A model generated the notes under the pieces. The model was not told where the DNA came from. It saw only the letters and a program-made list of their open reading frames with translations, and ran no database searches. The position numbers were made by a program, and so were the translations under genes. Positions 7,831 through 15,422 of a stretch of DNA of 39,740 nt are shown here, piece by piece; position 1 is the stretch's first letter; each line of letters starts with the position of its first letter. The stretch comes from Chloroflexota bacterium (GTDB lineage Bacteria > Chloroflexota > Anaerolineae > CG2-30-64-16): positions 1 through 39,740 of the forward strand of contig JAKPQT010000010.1 in the NCBI GenBank assembly GCA_029555885.1, read 5' to 3'.

Positions 7831-9231
7831 ATGGCTGCTGAGCGCAGGCGCCGTACCACCCGTGCTGAACAAGATGTAGCGGGCCGTGAGTCGACTCCGG
7901 CGGTCGCACGCGCGCCCAGGGGAGAGGAAGCGCGGTCGCGTGCTGCCAGCCGCAAGGCGCCGGCGCGCGGGTTGCTGGCGGAAGATGAGTTGGAGCGCGC
8001 GGTCGAGACTGGCTTGCCGGCGGAAGACGAGGTCGTCGGCGGGGATGGTGAAGGCAGCGAAGACCTGGTCGAAGTGCGCGTGGCGCTCGGACCGGATGGT
8101 CTGCCGCAGATGCTCACCGATGCACCCGGCGATGACACCACGCCGGTCATCGAGCGCGACCTGAACCTGGAACAGGAGGTCGAGAAGGAGGCCCACCGGC
8201 CGCTCGATGAGGTCATCGAGGAATGGGGCGACCCGACCGTCACGAGCGATCCGGTGCGCATGTATCTGCACGAGATTGGCCGCACAGCTTTGCTCACCGG
8301 CGAAGAAGAGGTCACGCTGGCGACGGCCATTCTCGAGGGCAAGGACGCCATCCAGAAGTTGAAGGCCGAGGACCTGGACGAGGATACGCGCGATGCGCTG
8401 ATGCTCGTGCGCCAGCGCGGGCGCGCGGCCGAGCAGCGGCTGGCGCAGGCCAACCTGCGGCTGGTGGTGAGCGTTGCCAAACGTTACGTGGGCCGCGGCA
8501 TGTCGTTCCTGGACCTGATCCAGGAGGGCAATATCGGGCTGCTGCGTGCGGTGGATAAGTTCGACCCGACCCTCGGCTATAAGTTCAGCACGTATGCGAC
8601 CTGGTGGATTCGCCAGGCCATCAGCCGGGCCATTGCCGACCAGGCGCGCACCATCCGCATCCCCGTGCATATGGTGGAGAGCATCAACCGGCAGATTCGG
8701 GTCCAGCGGCGGCTGATGCAGGAACTGGGCCGCGACCCGACGCCGGAGGAAATCGCCATCGAGATGGACTATCTGGCCGCGGAGGATCGGCAGGCCATCG
8801 AGGATGCGCAGGCCGTCGGCCAGCCGCTGGATGCCATGCTCGCGCGGCGGCTGCAGATTGCCGCGGCGAAGGTGCGCCGGGTGATGCGCATCTCGCAGGA
8901 GCCGATGTCGCTGGAGACGCCTGTCGGCACCGAAGAGAACAGCTCGCTGGCCGACTTCATCGAGGATGACAGCGTGCCCGGCCCGGCGGATCAGGCCAGC
9001 CGCCACTTGCTGAAAGAGCAGATGAGCGAAATCCTGAGCGGGCTGAGCGAGCGGGAGCGCAAGGTGCTGGAGATGCGGTTTGGGCTGAAGGACGGCACGG
9101 CGCGCACGCTGGAGGAAGTCGGACAGGAGTTCGGCGTCACGCGCGAGCGCATCCGGCAGATCGAGGCGAAGGCGCTGCGCAAGTTGCGCCACCCGATCCG
9201 CAGCCGCAAGCTGCGCGACTACCTCGGCTAA
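7831..9231 (+). CDS. rpoD: RNA polymerase primary sigma factor (sigma-70, RpoD/SigA)
   Basis: The housekeeping sigma factor, recognising -35 TTGACA and -10 TATAAT promoters such as those seen in this window. The 466 residues start with a long, variable, charged N-terminal region (about 1-137), then region 1.2 ([11 protein letters not shown]), region 2 (about 207-290: [51 protein letters not shown]), region 3, and region 4 (about 400-466) with the -35-binding helix-turn-helix [19 protein letters not shown]. The long non-conserved region seen in E. coli RpoD is absent. The ribosome site AAGGAAAGGA precedes ATG 7831. It forms a dnaG-rpoD operon and is closed by a terminator at 9230-9251. Confidence 0.96.
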   Translation: MAAERRRRTTRAEQDVAGRESTPAVARAPRGEEARSRAASRKAPARGLLAEDELERAVETGLPAEDEVVGGDGEGSEDLVEVRVALGPDGLPQMLTDAPGDDTTPVIERDLNLEQEVEKEAHRPLDEVIEEWGDPTVTSDPVRMYLHEIGRTALLTGEEEVTLATAILEGKDAIQKLKAEDLDEDTRDALMLVRQRGRAAEQRLAQANLRLVVSVAKRYVGRGMSFLDLIQEGNIGLLRAVDKFDPTLGYKFSTYATWWIRQAISRAIADQARTIRIPVHMVESINRQIRVQRRLMQELGRDPTPEEIAIEMDYLAAEDRQAIEDAQAVGQPLDAMLARRLQIAAAKVRRVMRISQEPMSLETPVGTEENSSLADFIEDDSVPGPADQASRHLLKEQMSEILSGLSERERKVLEMRFGLKDGTARTLEEVGQEFGVTRERIRQIEAKALRKLRHPIRSRKLRDYLG

Positions 9232-9251
9232 CAGCACGGCCTGCTGTTTTT
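9230..9251 (+). terminator. Rho-independent terminator of rpoD
   Basis: Stem AACAGCA / TGCTGTT with loop CGGCC, running into TTTTT. It begins in the rpoD stop codon, and its T-run overlaps the -35 box of the tRNA promoter. Confidence 0.7.
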
Positions 9252-9278
9252 GACGGCAGGCGTGCTTATCCGTATAAT
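9250..9278 (+). promoter_or_regulatory. Promoter of the tRNA-Asn gene
   Basis: TTGACG (9250-9255) and TATAAT (9273-9278) are 17 bases apart. The predicted start is a few bases before the tRNA 5' end at 9291. Confidence 0.8.
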
Positions 9279-9290
9279 AGCGTACAGTGA

Positions 9291-9363
9291 TCCGCGATAG
9301 CTCAATCGGCAGAGCAAGCGGCTGTTAACCGCAAGGTTGGAGGTTCGAGTCCTCCTCGCGGAG
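9291..9363 (+). tRNA. tRNA-Asn (anticodon GTT)
   Basis: A cloverleaf folds: acceptor TCCGCGA with TCGCGGA, D-stem GCTC/GAGC, anticodon loop CTGTTAA with GTT at 9324-9326, T-stem GGAGG/CCTCC with loop TTCGAGT, discriminator G. The CCA end is not encoded. The top pair of the anticodon stem (9317/9333) is an A-A mismatch. Confidence 0.95.
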
Positions 9364-9403
9364 CTGGTTCAGAGGTGCGTGCAGGTGGGCAAGCACCGCA
9401 CGC

Positions 9404-9446
9404 TAAAGCAAGAGGCGAGAGTTTCTGACTCTCGCCTCTTGCTTTA
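9404..9446. repeat. Perfect 19-bp inverted repeat after tRNA-Asn
   Basis: Arms 9404-9422 and 9428-9446 are exactly complementary around the loop TTCTG. There is no T-run beyond the natural TTTA, so it may act as a terminator for the tRNA or for the opposing gene, or be a dispersed palindromic repeat. Confidence 0.8.
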
Positions 9447-9463
9447 AGCGATCTTCTTACGCC

Positions 9464-9793
9464 TCAGGCGCCCATCGTCTCATCCATATCGGCCAAAGGT
9501 CGCCCGGCCTCACGCAGAGCGGCCAGCGCCTCTTCTAGCGGGACAGGCTCACCGACGGTCAGCCCGACCACGGGACGCAGTGGCACGAGTATGTCTTCTT
9601 TCGTGTTTTCATAGCTGAGCCACAGGGCCTCGAAGTTAAGGGCCGGCACGCGGAACAACTTGAGCTCGGCATTTTCGTCCTTCGCGCTCCGCTGCCGTTC
9701 CCGGCTGCGCTGGTCGGCGAACTGCTGGACGGTAGCCAGGCCGCGCGCGAAGGGCTCCAGGTGATTGGCCGCGGTGGACATTTGCAGTAGCAT
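9464..9793 (-). CDS. Small hypothetical protein
   Basis: 109 residues, not recognised as a named family. The N-terminal half is helical and charged (QQFADQRSRERQRSAKDENAE); the C-terminal half looks beta/alpha with LKLFRVPALNFEALWLSYE, EDILVPLRPVVGL and a helix EEALAALREAGRPLA. No signal peptide or membrane segment is seen. An alternative start is Met5 (9781). The start sits exactly opposite the broken 5' end of the peroxidase-related fragment, so this gene may also be missing its true N-terminus. The composition and the soft, protein-like sequence support a real gene; function is unknown. Confidence 0.55.
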   Translation of the reverse strand: MLLQMSTAANHLEPFARGLATVQQFADQRSRERQRSAKDENAELKLFRVPALNFEALWLSYENTKEDILVPLRPVVGLTVGEPVPLEEALAALREAGRPLADMDETMGA

Positions 9794-10037
9794 GATAGAT
9801 GACGCGCAGAAGGTGGCGTTGCGCGCCCACGCAGTGACCGGTGAGGATATGGCGCAGTTACGGAGTCATGGCTTCAGCCATGCCGAAATCCTGGATATCG
9901 CGCTGGTGGCGGCTGCCCGGGCCTTCTTCAGCAAGACGTTGGACGCCGTCGGAGCCGAGCCAGCCCCCGTGTACCACGAGCTGGCGGCTGCGCTGGCTGA
10001 TGTCGTGCGCGCGCGGTGCATAGCGGGAGAACGGCGG
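9765..10037 (+). pseudogene. 5'-truncated peroxidase-related (AhpD/carboxymuconolactone decarboxylase-like) gene fragment
   Basis: From about 9792 this frame reads IDDAQKVALRAHAVTGEDM, then LRSHGFSHAEILDIALVAAA, RAFFSKTLDAVGAEP and VYHEL, matching the C-terminal third of the uncharacterised peroxidase-related/AhpD-like family. The N-terminal two thirds, with the redox CxxC helix, is missing: upstream bases belong to an opposing gene. At the 3' end the frame has no stop of its own and runs antisense into the OpgC-like gene until 10412. With both ends lost it is most likely a decaying remnant; expression as a short protein from ATG 9792 cannot be excluded. Confidence 0.6.
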
Positions 10038-11396
10038 TCAGTCTGTCCCCATCGGTCCGGATGCACTCTCGGCGACAGGCGTTTCCGAACTGGAGGCATC
10101 GCCCGCCGGCGTTGCACCGGCGGCGAACTGGGGCAGTTGCAGCACCAGGACGGTCAGCAGGGCGAGCACCAGCGGGCTGGCCTGCCAGTAGGGTCGCGTG
10201 CGGGGCGTGACGGCCAGGAATTGCCGCCGCGTCAGGTGCCAGAGCAGCGCGACCGCGGCAATCTGGAGGACCGTGTTGAGCCACGGGTTGCTCTCGTCCA
10301 GGCCGAGAGCCTTGAGGCCGAGGCCCAGGACGACGATCACGAAGATGTGAGCCGTCCAGGCGTACAGGGCGTGCTGGCCCAGCGGCAGCAACAGCGGTTT
10401 CACCAGCCGTGATAGGCTCCCCCACCAGCGGGTGAGGCTCAGGAACAGGAACCCGAAGACGGCCGCGGCCGCGATAATCCGGCCGAGACCGACGTGGGCT
10501 TTCTCGAACAATGCCTCCCACGACCAGGCGTACAGCGCCTCCCCGGCGACCCGCAGCCCATGTAACGGCCCCGGCAGCCACCCCGCCGGCAGGTTGAACA
10601 AGGCATAATACCCGATCAGGGCCGCGGTTGCGAGGCCGGTAAGCAGGTGCAGACGGCACAGCGTGGCCGGCGCGGGGTCAGGGATGCACCCCCACTGATA
10701 GGTGAGCACCAACGGCGTGAAGAAGAGCACCTGCCAGGCCGAAAACGCAAACAGGTAGCCGCCGGTCACGGTCCACGGGACGGTGGCGATATCAGGGTAG
10801 AACTGGTAGACCAGCCACAGCAGCCAGGACGCTGCGAGCAGGCCGCGCCCGTAACCCTGCGCCAGGAGCAGCAGCGCGGCGGGCAGCGCTGCGAAGAGCA
10901 GCGTATAGAGCACCAGGATATTGACCAGGGTGTAAGTCTGGTGGAGCGTCAGCACGCTCAGCACGAACTTCAGGCTGCGCGACAGGTCCAACCCGCTGGC
11001 CCACGGCACGTTGAAGAATTCCGAGATGGGCACGAGGAAGAAGGTCAGCCCCACCGTGAGCAGGTAGAGGCTCCAGGCCCGGCGCCAGCCCTTGAGCATC
11101 GCCGGAACAAGGCCGTCGCGCTCGATCAGCCTGCGGTAGACCATGCCCGCAGTGAAGCCCGAGATGACGATGAAGCCGGCTGCGGCGGAGGTGAAGAAAC
11201 GGTCGCCCCCGGTCAGCAGGTGCAGGGGCGAGCCGCCGGAGATATGGTTCACGATCATCGCCAGCACGCAGAACCCGCGCAGCACGTCGAGCCGGAGGTC
11301 GCGGCCCTGCGCGATCCAGACGCGAGCCGCGGACTCTGCTCGCGCGGTCGCAGGCTGGCCGGTCGATAGGGTTGTGGCAGGTGTGGTTGATGGCAT
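10038..11396 (-). CDS. OpgC-domain membrane acyltransferase-like protein
   Basis: A 452-residue polytopic membrane protein with about ten hydrophobic helices. The opening DLRLDVLRGFCVLAMIVNHI followed by LLTGGDRFFTSAAAGFIVISG is typical of OpgC proteins (succinylation of osmoregulated periplasmic glucans) in the larger acyltransferase-3 group. It probably acts in the inner membrane and modifies an extracytoplasmic glycan; in this monoderm-like lineage the substrate is unknown. A variable N-terminal tail of about 30 residues precedes the first helix. A possible minus-strand -10 (TATGAT, complement of 11435-11440) lies about 40 bases upstream. Its stop abuts the end of the peroxidase-related remnant. 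Confidence 0.8.
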   Translation of the reverse strand: MPSTTPATTLSTGQPATARAESAARVWIAQGRDLRLDVLRGFCVLAMIVNHISGGSPLHLLTGGDRFFTSAAAGFIVISGFTAGMVYRRLIERDGLVPAMLKGWRRAWSLYLLTVGLTFFLVPISEFFNVPWASGLDLSRSLKFVLSVLTLHQTYTLVNILVLYTLLFAALPAALLLLAQGYGRGLLAASWLLWLVYQFYPDIATVPWTVTGGYLFAFSAWQVLFFTPLVLTYQWGCIPDPAPATLCRLHLLTGLATAALIGYYALFNLPAGWLPGPLHGLRVAGEALYAWSWEALFEKAHVGLGRIIAAAAVFGFLFLSLTRWWGSLSRLVKPLLLPLGQHALYAWTAHIFVIVVLGLGLKALGLDESNPWLNTVLQIAAVALLWHLTRRQFLAVTPRTRPYWQASPLVLALLTVLVLQLPQFAAGATPAGDASSSETPVAESASGPMGTD

Positions 11397-11462
11397 GAGC
11401 AGCTATGACGAATGAAAACGCAGGTCAGGCGGTCATCATAGCACATTTCGTGGTGGAAGGGC

Positions 11463-11528
11463 CAAACTAAAGACCTTCGAGGTTTTGGCCGCGGACGGTT
11501 GGGCCCGAACTTCGAAGGTCTCGTTTGG
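11463..11528. repeat. Imperfect inverted repeat with AGACCTTCGAGGTT arms
   Basis: Core arms 11471-11484 and 11508-11521 match with one mismatch; the similarity continues outward to CCAAAC/GTTTGG and inward to GGCC/GGGCCC with a small gap. It lies between two minus-strand genes and occupies most of that 163-base gap. Confidence 0.7.
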
Positions 11529-11559
11529 GGGAGGCTATCCTCCCAGGCCAGGTTGCTGC

Positions 11560-11943
11560 CTAGCGATTGGCAAGGGTGAACTTGGCGACGTACTCGTCGT
11601 AGTTGCCGTCGCTGCGCACGACCCGCAGCCGCAGGGCGTGGTCGCCGTTCGGGAAGGCGGTGGTGTCGAGCGTGTAGCTGAACTCGCCGGCCTGCTCACC
11701 GAGGGCCACGAAGATGGCCGCATTCGCATCGCCGCCGGGCAGGACATCGAGCTGCCACTTCTGGAAGTTCGGGTCGCTGGCGTAGCCCTGGACCTCTACC
11801 GTGCCGCGGATGGTCGCGCCATCCGGCAGGTTCGTGAAACCATTCGCCATCTGGGCGCCGGCTGCAAGCGGCAGGCTCAGCAGCAGGACGGCCACCAGGG
11901 CCATGAACACCATCTTGACGCCGTTTCGTTTCGCAAACATCAT
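11560..11943 (-). CDS. Small secreted protein, Ig-like/cell-surface type
   Basis: 127 residues with a signal peptide (basic start, then MALVAVLLLSLPLAAGAQ, cleavage probably after AGA). The mature part of about 95 residues is all beta, with IRGTVEVQGYASDPNFQKWQL, GGEF-like GEFSYTLDTTAFPNGDHALR and LRVVRSDGNYDEYVAKFTL. This looks like a single Ig-like/fibronectin-like surface domain of the kind found as a repeat unit in larger Chloroflexota envelope proteins; here it stands alone. The ribosome site AAGGAG is 5 bases upstream of ATG 11943. It is divergent from the TetR gene and shares a 187-base regulatory gap with it. Function unknown. Confidence 0.8.
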   Translation of the reverse strand: MMFAKRNGVKMVFMALVAVLLLSLPLAAGAQMANGFTNLPDGATIRGTVEVQGYASDPNFQKWQLDVLPGGDANAAIFVALGEQAGEFSYTLDTTAFPNGDHALRLRVVRSDGNYDEYVAKFTLANR

Positions 11944-12063
11944 TCGCTCCTTACCTTGTGTGAGTGAGTTGTGTCGAACGTTTGACCATCTATTTACATG
12001 CTTTGTATACAGTATATATAAGCTTTGTTCGGTAATCCGGCTCTCTATTGGCGGCTATTGGAC

Positions 12064-12093
12064 TTGACAGTGCATGTAACTTGTGGTTACATG
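12064..12093 (+). promoter_or_regulatory. TetR promoter with overlapping palindromic operator
   Basis: The -35 TTGACA (12064-12069) and -10 TTACAT (12087-12092) have a 17-base spacer. A perfect dyad, CATGTAAC-TTGTG-GTTACATG (12073-12093), covers the spacer and -10 box, the standard place for a self-regulating TetR repressor. A matching half-site TTTACATG lies at 11993-12000, nearer the divergent secreted-protein gene. Confidence 0.7.
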
Positions 12094-12130
12094 GGTCCGT
12101 GCAGTTCAACAGATTCGATTCAGGTGCTCA

Positions 12131-12778
12131 GTGAACCGGATAACCTCCAAATCCGAAGCGAACCGGCAAAGCGGCGTGCACCAGGTGGATGAGCAGCGCA
12201 ACCACATCCTGGATGCTGCTGAGAAGCTGTTTCTCCGCAACGGCATCGAAAACACCCGCATGGTCGATATCGCTGCCGAAACCGGCATCACCAAGGTGAC
12301 GCTCTACCGCTATTTTCCCAACCGCGATGTCATTGCCGTCGAGATCCAGGTACGCATGTTGAGCCGGATCATGTCGCTGGTAGACCCCGCCGAGCCAGGC
12401 TCCGCGCTGGAGAGCACGCGCACGTTGGTCCAATCGATGATTCGCAACTTCGAGGCGCTGCGCGATGCTTACCGCTACGTGGGCATGTTCGATAAGCTGT
12501 TTCTGGATAACCCGCCCGACGCCGCACTGACCCGCTGGACCAAGGAACAACTGGTTGCGCTGTCTTGGGATAACTCACACCGGATCGCAGTCACGCAGGA
12601 GGATCCACAACGGGAGCCATTGCTCATGGTCGTCAGCACCGTCATCTGGTTTCTCGAAAAGCTGGCCCTGCGCGGCGAGCTCACCTGGAGCGACCAGGCT
12701 GTGCCGCTCCAGCGATATCTCGGCCACTTCGAAGATATGATTGTTTCATACATTGACAGCCTGCAACCCGCAGACTGA
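12131..12778 (+). CDS. TetR family transcriptional regulator
   Basis: A one-component DNA-binding regulator. The N-terminal helix-turn-helix is clear: ILDAAEKLFLRNGIENTRM, then DIAAETGITKVTLYRYFPNRD. The rest is an all-helical ligand-binding and dimerisation domain without recognisable specificity. The GTG at 12131 (215 residues) is chosen over the farther GTG at 12083 because AGGTG lies 4-8 bases before it and because 12083 falls inside the promoter/operator. It lies 31 bases upstream of the GH78 gene in the same direction, so they are probably one transcript under autoregulation; the inducer could be a sugar or glycoside, which is inference only. Confidence 0.88.
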   Translation: MNRITSKSEANRQSGVHQVDEQRNHILDAAEKLFLRNGIENTRMVDIAAETGITKVTLYRYFPNRDVIAVEIQVRMLSRIMSLVDPAEPGSALESTRTLVQSMIRNFEALRDAYRYVGMFDKLFLDNPPDAALTRWTKEQLVALSWDNSHRIAVTQEDPQREPLLMVVSTVIWFLEKLALRGELTWSDQAVPLQRYLGHFEDMIVSYIDSLQPAD

Positions 12779-12809
12779 ATCTCTGATCCTACTCACATAA
12801 GGAGCGAAG

Positions 12810-15308
12810 ATGCAATCCCCAGTCACCCCGCAGGATTTCCCAGACATTCGCTGGCGCGGCCACTGGATCTGGGTCCCCGAGGACAAAGTCGAGTTCACGT
12901 TCAGTTTCGGCGGTCCCAGGCCCGGATCGCGTCCAGACTCGCACGGGCTATTTCGCAAGCAGTTCACGCTGGACAGCGTACCGCCGCGCGTGCCTGCGCG
13001 CATCACCGCGGACTCGCGCTATGCCCTCTACGTCAACGGGCAGGAAGTCGCGCGCGGGCCGGTGCGCAGCCAGCCGCGGCGCATGATGTATGACCTGGTC
13101 GATCTTGCGCCGTATCTCCGCCCAGGCGAGAACCTGATCGCGGTGTACGTCAAGAATTACGGCGCGCCCAATTCCTTCTACATCCCGCCGACGCCCAATT
13201 CCGGGCTGGGCAAGACCGGCGCGCTGGTATTCGAGGCGGACCTGGGCCCCGCGGGCTGGCTGGTCAGCGACGACACCTGGAAGGCCACCAAGTGCTACGC
13301 CTGGGATGCCGGAGAACTCGCCAGCCCGGACCTGATCAGCGGCGGCGTGCCCGTCGAGCAACTGGACGCGGCCAAGCTGCCCGTGGGCTGGCAGCGTGTC
13401 GGCTTCGATGATGCCGAGTGGCCTACCGCCCAACTGCTGCGCGCCATCCACATTGGTGGGTATGCGCGCTCCCAGCCGCCGACCGACCCTTACGGCCCGC
13501 TCTATCCCCGGCCCATCGCGCAGCTTGGCGGCGAGGTCGTCGCGCCCGCGCACATCCGGGTGGAATCTCTCCAGGGCACGGCCGACACGCCGGGAGCCGG
13601 ACCTGCCGCGCACGTGGCAGCCACCCTGAGCCTGCCGGCCAGCCCCGTCGCGGAGGACGCCGCGCTGCCGATGACCGTGGAGCTGGCCGCCGGTGGATCG
13701 GCCCGCTTGCGGGCCGATTTTGGCCGGATCGTCGCCGGGCTGGTGCAGATGGAGGTCGCCGCGCCTGCGGGAACTATCTTCACCCTGAGCTACGTTGAGG
13801 AGCCGCTGACCGCCGCGCACCTGCGGCCCGGCGGCACGCACAGCGGCAGCCGCTACATCGCGCGCGGGTACGACGATGTCATGGAGCTGTTCGACATCAA
13901 CGGCCTGCGGTACATCTACATTGTCATCGAGGCCGCGGACGGGCCGGTGACGCTCGGGCGGCTGGCCGTGCGCGAGATGCTCTACCCGTGGCAGCCCGGC
14001 GCGTCGTTCGAGTGCTCCGACCCGGAACTGAACACGCTCTACCATGCGGGCATCCGCACGGTCAACCTCAACTCGTTCGACGCGTTCACCGACTGCCCGA
14101 CGCGCGAGCAGCGTGCGTGGGTGGGCGATGCCGTGGTGCACCAGATGGTTCACCTGGCGACCAACACCGACTGGCGGCTGGCGTGGCAGTACCTCAACCT
14201 GGGCGCCTCCCCGCGGTCGGACGGCATTCTGCCGATGAGTGTCGGGGGTGAAATCGAGTTCGGGAACGGCTTGACCATCCCGGATTGGGGCCTGCACTGG
14301 CTGCATGGCGTGTATAACCTGTACCGCTTCGTGGGCGACCGGAGCAAGGTGAAGGCCTACATGCCCGTTATCGAGCGCCTCCTGCGCTGGTACGAACCGT
14401 ATCAAACGGCAGCAGGCGTACTCAAAGACGTGCCAGAGTGGAACCTGGTGGACTGGGCCGCGCTGTTCGTGGAGGACACCAGCTCCATCCTGACGGCCAT
14501 CTGGGCGCGCGGGCTGAAGGAGTTCATGGAGCTGGCGGAGTGGCTCGGTGAGAATGCCAGCCGCGAGTGGGCCGCCGGGCTGTACGAGAAGGCGCGCGCC
14601 GGCTACGAGATGTTCTGGGACGAGGCGCGCGGCACCTACGTCGATCACATCAAGGACGGCGTGCAGCAGAAGCCCATCAGCCAGGTGGCGGGCGCGCTGG
14701 CGGTCGTCTCCGGCCTGGCCCCGCAGGAGCGCTGGGTCCGCATCATGGAGACCGTCACGAACCCTGACACGCTGGTTGTGCGCTCGTGGACCGGCGATGC
14801 CGGCGACTATTCGCCGGAGAAGATGCAGAAGCAGTTCATGGGCATCTATGAGGCCGACTGGGATGTCGAGCGCGAGGTCGTCATCGGTGAGCCGTTCATC
14901 AGCTACCTGGTCCACGACGCAGTCGCGCAGGCCGGGCTGGCCGACAAGCTGACCGAGCTGTACCCGCGCTGGAGCGAGTTTCTGCAGGACGGTTATGACA
15001 CCATCGGCGAGTGCTGGGGCTGGGGCACGCACGTTCACGGCTGGAGCTGCACGCCGACGAAAGACCTCATCTTTTACACGCTGGGCGTCACGCCTGCGGC
15101 GCCGGGCTACGCCGTCGCGCGCATTGCCCCGCGATTGGGCACGCTGGCGTGGGCCGAGGGCAAAGTGCCGACACCGCACGGGCTCATCCACGTGCGCGCG
15201 GAACGCGACCGGGTAACAGTGGACTCGCCTGTCCCCGTACTCATTGACCTGCCCGGCCAGGCGTCGCGGCAGCTTCCGGCCGGGTCGCACGAGGTGCACG
15301 CCGGTTGA
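12810..15308 (+). CDS. Alpha-L-rhamnosidase-like glycoside hydrolase (GH78 family)
   Basis: 832 residues without a signal peptide, so probably cytoplasmic. The N-terminal beta domains (LFRKQFTL, ITADSRYALYVNGQEVARGP, MMYDLVDLAPYLRPGEN) match the rhamnosidase N-terminal region, and the central beta domain leads to the (alpha/alpha)6 barrel beginning ASFECSDPELNTLYHAGI. The signature DAFTDCPTREQRAWVGD holds the conserved Asp428, Arg432 and Glu433 of the GH78 active site. A C-terminal beta domain contains PAAPGYAVARIAPRLG. It removes terminal alpha-L-rhamnose from glycosides; exact substrate unknown. The strong ribosome site AAGGAG precedes ATG 12810. It lies downstream of the TetR gene and upstream of a terminator-like palindrome. 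Confidence 0.85.
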   Translation: MQSPVTPQDFPDIRWRGHWIWVPEDKVEFTFSFGGPRPGSRPDSHGLFRKQFTLDSVPPRVPARITADSRYALYVNGQEVARGPVRSQPRRMMYDLVDLAPYLRPGENLIAVYVKNYGAPNSFYIPPTPNSGLGKTGALVFEADLGPAGWLVSDDTWKATKCYAWDAGELASPDLISGGVPVEQLDAAKLPVGWQRVGFDDAEWPTAQLLRAIHIGGYARSQPPTDPYGPLYPRPIAQLGGEVVAPAHIRVESLQGTADTPGAGPAAHVAATLSLPASPVAEDAALPMTVELAAGGSARLRADFGRIVAGLVQMEVAAPAGTIFTLSYVEEPLTAAHLRPGGTHSGSRYIARGYDDVMELFDINGLRYIYIVIEAADGPVTLGRLAVREMLYPWQPGASFECSDPELNTLYHAGIRTVNLNSFDAFTDCPTREQRAWVGDAVVHQMVHLATNTDWRLAWQYLNLGASPRSDGILPMSVGGEIEFGNGLTIPDWGLHWLHGVYNLYRFVGDRSKVKAYMPVIERLLRWYEPYQTAAGVLKDVPEWNLVDWAALFVEDTSSILTAIWARGLKEFMELAEWLGENASREWAAGLYEKARAGYEMFWDEARGTYVDHIKDGVQQKPISQVAGALAVVSGLAPQERWVRIMETVTNPDTLVVRSWTGDAGDYSPEKMQKQFMGIYEADWDVEREVVIGEPFISYLVHDAVAQAGLADKLTELYPRWSEFLQDGYDTIGECWGWGTHVHGWSCTPTKDLIFYTLGVTPAAPGYAVARIAPRLGTLAWAEGKVPTPHGLIHVRAERDRVTVDSPVPVLIDLPGQASRQLPAGSHEVHAG

Positions 15309-15344
15309 CGCCGCGCGGCGCAGGTGTGTAGAGTAATACCCGGC

Positions 15345-15376
15345 TGAGGCCGGCCCGAATGCTCGGGCCGGCCTCA
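15345..15376. terminator. 14-bp GC-rich hairpin between convergent genes
   Basis: TGAGGCCGGCCCGA (15345-15358), loop ATGC, and the exact complement (15363-15376). It lies between the GH78 gene and the convergent secreted-protein gene. There is no clear T-run on either side, so it is either a stem-only terminator or a palindromic repeat. Confidence 0.6.
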
Positions 15377-15422
15377 TACTTGTCGCCGGATAGCGTGCCA
15401 TCCAGTGTCCGGGCGACGGTGC

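Noticed and set aside
5653..9237. Long minus-strand frames over dnaG and rpoD
   Set aside because: Antisense shadows of two certain genes.
9404..9446. A transposon end or attachment site next to tRNA-Asn
   Set aside because: No direct repeat of the tRNA 3' end and no integrase or transposase gene is present in the window; a plain hairpin explains it.
12083..12130. An upstream GTG start for the TetR gene
   Set aside because: It falls inside the -10/operator region and has no ribosome site; GTG 12131 fits better.
12948..15401. An 817-codon minus-strand frame over the GH78 gene
   Set aside because: Arg/His/Val-rich shadow of a well-recognised glycosidase gene.
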